Below are positions 56,182-64,000 of a stretch of 64,000 nucleotides of DNA, in pieces. The notes under the pieces were generated by a model, which was not told the DNA's origin, made no database searches, and saw only the letters and a program-made list of their open reading frames with translations. This DNA is from Bidens hawaiensis. Taxonomy: Eukaryota > Streptophyta > Magnoliopsida > Asterales > Asteraceae. The DNA lies in the NCBI GenBank assembly GCA_021521415.1, contig JAIQDT010001098.1:186001-250000 (forward strand), given 5' to 3'. The translations under genes were made by a program, and so were the position numbers. Each line of letters opens with the position of its first letter. Within the stretch, counting starts at the first letter, position 1.

Positions 56182-56258
56182 TAACGTGAAAACGTTATAA
56201 ACCTTAACTAACATGAAAATGTTAGAAACCTTTGTCTTGAGATAACGTGAAAACGTTA
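56182..56258. repeat. Three mini-hairpins with GAAA loop
   Basis: TAACGTGAAAACGTTA at 56182-56197 and 56243-56258, and TAACATGAAAATGTTA at 56209-56224, are each a perfect 6-bp stem with a four-base loop. The middle one has changed one base pair on both sides of the stem (G-C to A-T). Confidence 0.8.
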
Positions 56259-56910
56259 TAAACCGGTGGTATGGTACGTCTACCATAAATCGTAGGATCC
56301 TCCATATAGCCGAAACAACAAAATTGTCAGCCACTAAACGTGTACTGGTCCCGCTGCCCCGGACTATACGTTGGATAGCGTGCACTCCAGGCGAGAGTGT
56401 AGAAACTCTAATTTATAAGAAAGGTGAAAACCTTTAAACCTTAGGGGATATGACCATCGGGGGTCATATCCAATCGTGGGCTAGGCCAAGGGAAATAGTA
56501 AAGTACCTTAAATGTAAAGGAGAGGTGGCCAACCTCTTAGACATTGAACCTCTTGTTGAAATCTGCATTGTTATTTAAAACTTGGAAAAAGACAAACGTT
56601 AAAAATATATTATCCTTAAATTAATAAGAATCTGAAATGAATAAGTGATCGGATAGATATTACTAATTTCAGGATCCCTGATCCTTCTGAGGATACTTGA
56701 TCATGATTAGAAAAAGTATTTCTTGAGATGAATAGCATTCCATGCTCTAGGTAACCTGTTGCCTTTCATAGTCAGCAGGTGATATGCCCCATTTTCGGCT
56801 TCTGACTCGATCAAGTAGGGACCTTCCCACTTAGGCGCTAGCTTTCCATCTGCTGGATTAGTTGTGTTTTGGAAGGCTTTCCTCAAAACTAGATCTCCTT
56901 CTTGAAATCT
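56259..56910. other. Non-coding part of Tat element downstream of integrase
   Basis: The region 56259-56700 has no domain. Around 56740-56910 the minus strand keeps the end of the integrase region (WEVP-type and YLVESEAENGAYHLL-like words across stops), so the integrase C-terminus is degraded. Confidence 0.5.
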
Positions 56911-57520
56911 TTAAATCCTGATATTTTTGTTGTATGCCCCAGCTACCCTTTGTTGATATGCTGCCATTCTGATTTTAGCTAGGTCTCTGAACTCATCAAC
57001 AGTATCCAGGTTTTGTAGAAGGATTTCATTGTTGGCTTGAGGATCACGGATGCTTGTTCTGGCAGTATGACCCACCATCTCCGTAGGTGTTACAGCTTCT
57101 GAGCTAAACACCAATGAGAAGTGTGTTTGACCTGTTGCATTCTTTGGTGTTATTCTATCAGCCCAAAGAACATATGGTAGCTCTTCGGCCCACTTGCCTT
57201 TCTTGAATCCTAGTTTCTTCTTCAAGTTGTTGATAATAATCTTGTTACTTGATTCTGCTTGACCATTAGCTTGAGGATGAATTGGTATGGAGGTAATCAT
57301 CTTAATGCCCCAACTGTCACAAAAGTTAGTGGTTCTTTTCCCGATAAACTGGGAACCATTGTCACAAATAATTTCTGAAGGGATACCAAATCTAGTAATA
57401 ATATTTCTTTTAATGAAGGATATCACCTCTTTTTCGCGGACTTGAACGAAAGCTTCTGCTTCTATCCACTTTGAAAAGTAATAGTCATTGCAAGCATGTA
57501 TACTTTTCCTCCTGGCGCTT
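56911..57520 (-). pseudogene. Integrase core of Tat-lineage element, N-terminus deleted
   Basis: The open part (56911-57426) has RFGIPSEIICDNGSQFIGKR with the second catalytic Asp, HPQANGQAESSNKIIINNLK with the catalytic Glu, and LPYVLWADRITPKNATGQTH. The first Asp lies upstream at about 57480-57500 in the same frame. Before that the HHCC zinc-binding domain is missing: the sequence passes straight into the RNase H region at about 57525. Frame breaks separate this from both neighbours. Confidence 0.82.
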
Positions 57521-57528
57521 TAGGTAGA

Positions 57529-58146
57529 TTACCCACTTGGCCATTCGACCTGATATTCTGGCTTTCTAAGAACATTCTTAACAGGATAGTTAGTTCTCAA
57601 AATAATAGTATGTGTTTCAAAGTAATGTCTCAATTTAGTAGAAGCCATAATAAGTGCAAGAATTAATTTTTCTAAATGAGAATACCTGGCTTCTGCATTT
57701 AAAAGACTTTTACTTACATAATAAACGGGATGTTGTTCACCTTCATGATCCTTCACAAGGACAGCACTTACAGCGTTTCCTGAGACAGCTAGGTACATGT
57801 ATAAGGATTCTCCATCCACAGGCTTCATCAGAGCTAGAGATGAGGATAAGTAATCCTTCAAGGCTTTGAGTGCAGCCTCATGCTTTTCCGTCCACTCGAA
57901 CTTCTTAATCTTTCTCAGAATGTCATAGAAGTCTTTACACTTCTCGGAGGATCTTGAGATGAACCTGTTGAGAGCGGCTATTCTTCCCGTGAGCCTTTGG
58001 ACATCCTTGGCATTTGCAAGAGATTTCAAGTTGATGATGGCTTCAATCTGCTCAGAGCTTGCTTCAATTCCTCTTTTAGTCACCATATATCCCAGAAACT
58101 TTCCAGCCTTAATACCAGAGTGGCATTTTGACGGATTCAATTTCAT
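57529..58146 (-). pseudogene. RNase H region of Tat-lineage element, truncated
   Basis: It starts KLNPSKCHSGIKAGKFLGY (RT thumb) and continues to the RNase H-like part with DGESLYMYLAVSGNAVSAVL, YYVSKSLLNAEARYSHLEKL and LRHYFETHTIILRTNYPVKN. It frameshifts at RKPEYQ and stops at 57529. The second (archaeal-like) RNase H that Tat elements carry before integrase is absent, removed by the same deletion. Confidence 0.82.
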
Positions 58147-58904
58147 GTTATATTGGTCGAGGATATTGAATGCTTCAGGTGATCCTCAGCTTTCTTTGAC
58201 TTTACCACCATGTCATCGATGTATACTTCCATATTCTTGCCCAACTGATCCTTGAACATCATGTTGACTAGTCTTTGGTATGTTGCCCCTGCATTTCTTA
58301 GTCCAAACGGCATAGCAGTATAACAGTATATGCCGGTAGGAGTCATGAATGCTGTATCCTCTTGATTAGATGGTTCCATCTGAATTTGTTGAAATCCAGA
58401 GGAAGCATCCATAAAGGTAAGCATTTCATGTCCTGCCGTTGCATCCACCATGGAATATATATGTGGTAACGGGAAAGGATCCTTGGGGCATGCCTTGTTT
58501 AAATCAGTAAAATCGACACACACCCTCCACTTTCCATTCTTTTTAGAAACAACAACCACATTAGCTAACCATCTAGGATACTTAACCTCTCTGATCATAC
58601 CAGCCTTAAGAAGTTTTTCAACTTCTTCTTGTATGATCTTGTTCCTTTCAGGAGCGAATTTTCTTCGCTTCTGATGGACGGGTTTAATAGATAAATCAAG
58701 GTCGAGTTTATGAGTGATTACCTCTTTTGAAATACCAGTCATGTCAGAATGCTTGAAGGCAAAGGTATATCTTCTTCTCCCTAAGAAGGATATGAGATCC
58801 TCCTCGATCTTGGTAGGGATACTGGATCCTAGGAACACCTTTACCTCTGGATCCTCGGGGTCCAAAGATACTTCTTTAAGGTCTTTCTCCCGAGCTTCCA
58901 GCAC
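58143..58904 (-). pseudogene. Reverse transcriptase of Tat-lineage element
   Basis: This is a well-conserved RT: AGMIREVKYPRWLANVVVVS, GKWRVCVDFTDLNKACPKDP, LPHIYSMVDATAGHEMLTFM, ASSGFQQIQM, YTAMPFGLRNAGATYQRLVN and the active site VYIDDMVVKS. All three catalytic aspartates (MDASSG and YIDD) are present. It ends in a frame change at KHSISSTN, so it is not fused to the RNase H part in one frame. Confidence 0.88.
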
Positions 58905-59147
58905 GTCCTTAGGATGTTGCTGTAATTGCTATGCTATAGTTTGCTTGGTCATTGGCTTCATCGATGAAGAATAATAGTTCTTGGCCTCTGCCTGATCACC
59001 AACTATCTTCACAACTCCCCACGGAGTAGGTAATTTGATGCATTGGTGGTAAGTTGAGGCCACCGCCCCACCGCCTTCATTCCATGCAGCCAGGGCCTGC
59101 CTGAAAATAACATTGCAACAAGAAAGGTTATTAATAACACAAAATTT
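58905..59147 (-). other. Protease-RT linker of Tat-lineage element
   Basis: A degraded linker; stops interrupt it on the minus strand. No domain. Confidence 0.55.
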
Positions 59148-59720
59148 TTAATATGAATTTAACCCTTCAATATAGATTGGGAAGTTGATGTCCCCCAATG
59201 TCTTCTTGGTTTCACCACTGAAACCGACTAGCACTGATGTTCTAGGAATGATCTCCGAATCCGGTATATTCATCTTCTTGAGGACATCATGCTGGATAAT
59301 GTTGACCGAGCTGCCACCGTCCACTAGGATCCTGCGTACATAATGGTTAGAAATAAATAAAGTAATAATCAAACCATCGTGATGAGGATCCTGAATGTTT
59401 AGCTTGTCTTCCTCATCGAAGAAGATTCTTTTGTCAGTTGTCAAGGTGGTCGATACTATTGGTCGATCTCCGTTATCCATCTTGATTTCTTTGGCAAGTC
59501 TTTTTACTGCAGAGAAAGAAGTTCCACATATGTCCGATCCTCCGGAGATGAAATTGACCGTTTGCATATCCAGCTTATCTTGATGACGATCCTGGATCCT
59601 TGAATTGAAAAAGATTCTCTGATCAGTCACTCGAGTAGTGGGGATGAGCGGTCTTCTTTCATCGTCCAACTTAAATTCTTCTGCAAGCTCTACTTTTGCA
59701 GGACAAGAGGTTCGAAACAT
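59148..59720 (-). pseudogene. Protease region of Tat-lineage element
   Basis: The 190-residue reading holds RRILVDGGSSVNIIQHDVLK, the Asp-Gly-Gly-Ser-Ser active-site variant of Tat proteases, followed by LVGFSGETKKTLGDINFPI. Before it, two related repeats of FKLDDERRPLIPTTRVTDQR and IKMDNGDRPIVSTTLTTDKR show an internal duplication in the gag-protease linker. Confidence 0.85.
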
Positions 59721-60462
59721 GTCGTAATCTCTGGCAACGAAGTTGATTACATGAGCATCTGGTGGTGGTGGCGTTGCTTTTTGTGGAAGGTTTTCAAGAT
59801 CCTGGATCTTGGATTTTTTTCCTTCCCAGGAGTTCTTTAAATTGACCCTTGCTCAGGAGGTATCCAATTTCCTTCCTTAAGCCGATACACTCGTCTGTCA
59901 TGTGGCCAAAATCTTCGTGGAAGGCGCACCACTTAGACTTGTCTTTAAAGCCGGTCGTCTTCTCATTCTTTCGGGGCCACCTTTCTTTTTCTCCCAGATC
60001 CTTCATGGCACAGATCAAGCCATGAGTGTCCACAGAGAAGCAATAGTTGGAGATGCAGGGATAGTCTTCATCGTCGTCTCCTTCTTCAACTGCTCATACG
60101 TTCTGATTGTTGAACCTGGTGTACGGCTTCGAATTGTTGTTCCTGTTCCAGGATCCTTTATTCTTTTCGGGAGTTTCTTGTTTCATTTCCCCCCTAAGAC
60201 GATCCTGGATCCTCTTGTCGTCTTCTGATCGGATGAATCTTAACGCCCTGTTCCTGACTTCATCTAAGGTCCTGCACGGAGTCATCACAAGATCGTCATA
60301 AAATGGGGAGACCCTTTGAAGTCTCATCTTGAATGCTTCAACAGCCGTAGCCATATCAATATTAGGTATTTCTAGGGCTTCCCTGCCAAACCTTGTAACA
60401 AAATCCCTTAAGGATTCATCATAAGGTTGGACAACTCTATATAAATCACTAGTTAACTTCAA
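59721..60462 (-). pseudogene. Gag C-terminal part of Tat-lineage element
   Basis: Two open pieces. The first (60094-60462) is the end of the capsid-type domain: VVQPYDESLRDFVTRFGREA, MATAVEAFKMRLQRVSPFYD and LDEVRNRALRFIRSEDDKRI. The second (59794-60033) has the zinc-finger-like WCAFHEDFGHMTDECIGLRK, with Cys, two His and Cys as in Tat gag proteins. Frame breaks at 60449-60540 and about 60040-60090 divide gag. Confidence 0.82.
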
Positions 60463-61873
60463 ATTTCCTACTACAAGAAAACTGGCTGTTGAACAAGTTA
60501 ATTAAATATGAAAAAGATGTAACATAATAAGGAGGAAGACTTAGCAGCCATTTAAGTGCAGATCCTGTTAGTGTGGATCCGAAACCCTTGCATAGACAAG
60601 CTTCATTGAGTCTTTCAGGAATTGGATTGATCTCCATCCTTTCCCTATACTGAGCCACGTGTTCTTCCGGATCAGTGGTCCCATCATACACTTTCATGTT
60701 GGGGGTTTGAAAGCGTTTCGGGATCTCCGCATCGCATATCGGTGGAGAAAATATGGACAGCTTGTGGCTCCCTTCTGGTATTTCAGGAATTGGATGGACC
60801 ACTCCTGGCACGCTGGATATCATATCCTTAAGCTTCTGAAGTTCCTTAGCCATAGCCTGATTGATAGCTGTATCCTGCATAGAGCCAAGGTTAGTATATG
60901 AGGATATGTGATTATAGGCGTTACCTCTTGGTTGGTTGAACGTTGGTATCCCAGAAGTGTAGTTAAGATAAGAGGCATCTGCTATAGTAGCAGGTCCACC
61001 AGAGGCAATGGTCTGCATGGGGATGATGTCCCATTCATGGACCTTAGAAGACCTTTGATGGTGAATAACTGAGGATCCTTGATTCTGCCAGAAGGATCCT
61101 TGAGGTTGGGAGCTGAAGGATCCTTGAGGATACAACCCAAAGGATCCTGGCTGAAAGATGGATGATCCTTGTTGAAGGAACGAGGATCCTTGAGTTTGTT
61201 GACCCACGGACCCCTGTTGAAGGATAGATGATCCTGGCTGAAAGAACGAGGATCCTTGAGTTTGTTGACCCATGGACCCCTGTTGAAGGATAGATGATCC
61301 TGGCTGAAAGAACGAGGATCCTTGAGTTTGTTGACCCATGGACCCCTGTTGAAGGATAGATGATCCTGTCTGAAAGAACGAGGATCCTTGAGTTTGTTGA
61401 CCCACGGACCCTGGTTGAAGGATGGATGATCCTTGTTGAAGGAACGAGGATCCTTGAGTTTGTTGACCCACGGACCCCTGTTGAAGGATCAAGGATCCTT
61501 GAGTATGTTGAGCCACGGATCCTGGAGTGGTGAAATCCAGCACCCTAGGCATCAAGGGAGTCTGATCCTCCGTTGGCCTCTTTCTTTTCTTGAGATCTTC
61601 AATTTCATGTAGGATCCTCTGGTTTGTTTTGTTCTGCTGCTTCATGTATTCTTTAACTTGTGAAAACATATCAGAAACATTATTGTTAGATTTAACCACC
61701 GTAGTGGCAGCAGTGGTTTTTGAGCTCTGGAAGACTGGAATTTGTGTCTTGTTTCCTGCCGCGGTGGTCATTGGTGCTCCCGTAATTGGAGGAGACATCG
61801 GCGACAAAGTTCTTGATGAGAGAGAAACCGAGGATGGCATGGTTGATGAAGCAGAGGTTGATTGAGAGGCCAT
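60449..61873 (-). pseudogene. Gag N-terminal part with QGSS repeats, Tat-lineage element
   Basis: The start is most likely the ATG at 61873 (MASQSTSASSTMPSS); the longer frame to 61957 runs over the primer-binding site. Residues from about 100 to 300 are a low-complexity region in which a unit of about 22 residues (GSMGQQTQGSSFFQPGSSIL and close variants) repeats five times. Then comes the conserved capsid part with FSPPICDAEIPKRFQTPNMK, YDGTTDPEEHVAQYRERMEI and FGSTLTGSALKWLLSLPP, and the frame ends at 60449. A KKRKRPTEDQ-like basic stretch precedes the repeats. The element's gag would form virus-like particles in the cell. The repeat region is unusual among gag proteins. Confidence 0.85.
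61060..61530. repeat. 66-bp tandem units rich in GGATCCTTG inside gag
   Basis: Each unit on the plus strand has GAACGAGGATCCTTGAG, TTTGTTGACCCA and GGACCCCTGTTGAAGGAT. The first and last units are diverged. The units stay in frame (22 codons). Confidence 0.9.
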
Positions 61874-61939
61874 TGATGGTGATATGGGTATGAAAAGTTG
61901 AAAATTGATAGGAAATAATCTGGATTGTAGCACCAATTG

Positions 61940-61958
61940 CCCCACGGTGGGCGCCAAA
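61940..61958 (-). other. Primer-binding site of Tat-lineage element
   Basis: The element strand reads TTGGCGCCCACCGTGGGG directly after the 5' LTR. The TGGCGCC start is common in Tat and Athila elements; I cannot assign the tRNA with certainty. Confidence 0.65.
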
Positions 61959-61959
61959 T

Positions 61960-62911
61960 TGTTTTGGATAAAAATCAGCTAAGGATCAAGTATCCAAATC
62001 TGTAAAGTGAGGTATAGTGCTATATTGATAATAATGAATATGTAATCGAAATCTTGATGTACACAATGATTTGATCACGAGGGAAAAAGCCCTTGAATAC
62101 GATAGTCTTACTTCGGTCAAAACTTATCAAGGTAATCTTTGGTAAAATAACTTCGGTCAAGGATTAATAAGATAATCTTTGGTCGAATTACTTTAGTCAA
62201 TGATCAACAAGGTAACCTTTGGTCGATAAGTATATGATTATCGTGGTCTCCGGCACAAAAACCCCCGGACGGTGAAAACTATCACTGTTGATTATATTGA
62301 TAATAAAAGGTGGTTACAAGTGTTGTGGAGTATATGATCGAGATTACAAAGTAAGCTAGTGTGTAGAGAGAATGTTTGCTTCTGCTCTAGTGTGTGTGTT
62401 CGTACATGTGTTTTACCTAGCTGATCATATCTTCATTATATACAAGAAAAGAATAACAAATATCCCTAATTTAAGCCGCCAATCAAGCCATTCCTTAATT
62501 GTGATTGTTTCATTCATTATCCACGCTGTATATTAATTAGATTGCGAGATTATAGCTTTGACTTGGTCATTAACCGTTATACCTGCCAAAAATATCAACA
62601 TAACAAAGGAAAATCGTTAATAAGCAATAAGTACTGAGGATCACTGATCCTGACGTAGCTCTGGAACTCTTCAGAAGGATAATTGATCCAGACACGTCAA
62701 TATCTTCTTGACTGCAAGTTAGTGGATAGACTGAGTCTTCTAACCGTTATACCTGCTAAATATAAGACTACACATGAGAACAACCGTTAATAAATAATAA
62801 GTACTGTGGATCCTTGATCCTGACGGGATCTGGAATACACGCTAAGGATAACTGATCCAAAATATATGTCAGGATAACATATCCACAGTGTCAAATTTCT
62901 GTGCACTAACA
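61960..62911 (-). repeat. 5' LTR of Tat-lineage element
   Basis: See the 3' LTR. About 15 single-base differences are visible, such as TATTC/TATCC at base 33-36 of the LTR and CACGCGG/CACGCTG. Confidence 0.92.
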
Positions 62912-62916
62912 TTCAC

Positions 62917-64000
62917 TATGATTGCTTATTTATGATAAATATTCATCATCTTTAATTTTAATGATACATTCCGATCATTTATACATTTATTTATTTCTGT
63001 TTTTAAGAACCAAATTTTGAACACTCTTTTGTAGTTTTTATTAGTCTCCAATCTCAATAAACTTTCCATATTTTATATTTGAAAATTTTTTAATTAGGCA
63101 TAAATGTCAAGAATTATCAATTTGTCTAATTTATTCAGGCTAAATTAAAAAATAAACTAATAAAGTACACAGAAAATAAAACTTTCCATCTTTTATAGTT
63201 GAACAATTTTTAATTAGGCATAAATGTCAAGATTAATGTATAAAATTGTAAAAAAGAATTATTTAATGAAATTTATTGTTAAATAAGGTAATGATGCTAA
63301 AGTGTTGACAATAATTTCGTGATAATTAAAAAAATTAACAGTATATTGTTTAGGAACTGAATTTCCAAGAAAAATGGAAATTTTTTTATAAAAATATTCA
63401 CATTTATTTATTTATTTATGTTTTTACAAAACCAAAATTGACGACTTTGCAACAATCTTTTGTGGTTTTTAATAGTATTCAATGCCATTAAACTAAAAAA
63501 GTTAACCTGTTTTGTATTAAATGACAAATTTAATGTATTAAAACTTTCCATATTTTATATTTGACCAAATTTTAATTAGCATAAATGACAAATTTAATGT
63601 ATACTGAAAATTTAAATAATTTACTTTTGATTATACTACAAAGTTAATATGTTTTGTATTAAATACCCATTAATCTATTTGACCAATTTAATATGTTGTT
63701 AATTACTTATTTCAAATTTATTTTTAAAAATCTTAGATATTCACTATAATTGCTTATTAATGCTAAATAATCATCATCTTTAATTTTAATGATACATTCC
63801 AATCATTTACACATTTATATATTTCTGTTTTTAATAACCGAAATTTAACAACTCTTTTGTACTTTTTAATAGTCTCCAATCTCAACAAAATTTCCATCTT
63901 TTATATTTGAACAATTTTTAGTTACGCATAAATGTCCAGATTAATGTATACAATTGAAAGAATAATTATATAATGAAATTGATTTTAAATAATGTAATGA
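62917..64000. repeat. AT-rich tandem repeat (right block)
   Basis: This continues the 52950-54240 repeat after the LTR element. CATCTTTAATTTTAATGATAC occurs at about 62946 and 63777, so the period here is about 830 bases. It runs to the window edge. No coding. Confidence 0.65.

Larger units (their letters stand above)
54722..62911 (-). mobile_element. Ty3/Gypsy element, Tat lineage, complete LTRs and 5-bp TSD
   Basis: LTRs of 953 and 952 bases (54722-55674 and 61960-62911) start TGTTTTGG and end CTAACA on the plus strand. TTCAC flanks both ends (54717-54721 and 62912-62916). On the minus strand the order is primer-binding site, gag, protease, RT, RNase H, integrase, polypurine tract. The RT sequence (YTFAFKHSDMTGI; WRVCVDFTDLNKACPKDPFP; VYIDDMVVKS) is of the Tat lineage. 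I count only about 15 differences between the LTRs, so insertion is recent. Even so, gag is split by frame breaks and about the last part of RNase H plus the start of integrase is deleted, so it cannot be autonomous. Confidence 0.92.

Noticed and set aside
60659..60901. Plus-strand ORFs over the Tat gag
   Set aside because: Antisense shadows of gag.

Overview
This looks like a repeat-dense stretch of nuclear DNA from a flowering plant, most likely a member of the daisy family (Asteraceae). I infer the family from the style of the repeats: long LTRs that begin TGTCACACC, Tekay-type and Tat-type Ty3/Gypsy elements, and degraded copies of an RT-linked protein family that is very abundant in Asteraceae genomes. 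The DNA is AT-rich, the few genes have plant-type GT-AG introns, and there are no operons, CRISPR arrays or rRNA genes.

Layout. 1-1.2 kb: a long-terminal-inverted-repeat (Mutator-like) element carrying what looks like the first coding part of a SCAB-type actin-binding protein gene. About 1.2-14.6 kb and 16.05-38.3 kb: two copies of one ancient tandem segmental duplication, each holding a fragment of the RT-linked protein gene. The copies were later hit by different insertions, so one often serves as the empty site for the other. Copy 1 holds a gag-only Ty3/Gypsy-like element (3.6-13.5 kb) with a solo LTR of another family nested in its right LTR. Copy 2 holds a fold-back MITE (16.1-16.8 kb), a chimera of a truncated Tekay-like Gypsy element and a truncated Copia element (18.9-26.5 kb), a second Copia element reduced to gag (28.5-36.2 kb) that contains two solo LTRs, a Helitron (36.4-37.4 kb) and an hAT-like MITE (37.7-38.2 kb). 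Between the two copies, at 15.1-15.5 kb on the minus strand, is a small two-exon gene for a secreted, cysteine-rich, defensin-like peptide. It is too broken up by its intron to appear as a long ORF.

38.3-44.8 kb is the most gene-like part: a broken ankyrin/ITN1-type gene whose last exon piece is amplified as eight 94-bp units, a PAN-domain remnant of an EP1-like glycoprotein gene, an apparently intact PHD/RING-like zinc-finger gene (42.3-42.8 kb, minus), two candidate exons of an unknown gene, and two small MITEs. 44.4-49.4 kb is a locally triplicated, non-coding segment that includes long inverted repeats of 1.2 kb and 0.6 kb. 49.45-49.78 kb is a complete tRNA-derived SINE with 15-bp target duplications. 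51.2-54.7 kb is extremely AT-rich, with a possible Helitron 5' end, a possible three-exon mini-gene and an AT-rich repeat with a period of about 0.8 kb. 54,722-62,911 is a complete-looking Tat-lineage Ty3/Gypsy element with near-identical LTRs and a 5-bp target duplication, but its pol carries an internal deletion. The AT-rich repeat resumes to the right of it.

Functionally, only the zinc-finger gene and the defensin-like gene look potentially active. Almost everything else is nested transposon debris, informative mainly because the tandem duplication and target-site duplications fix several insertion boundaries to the base.
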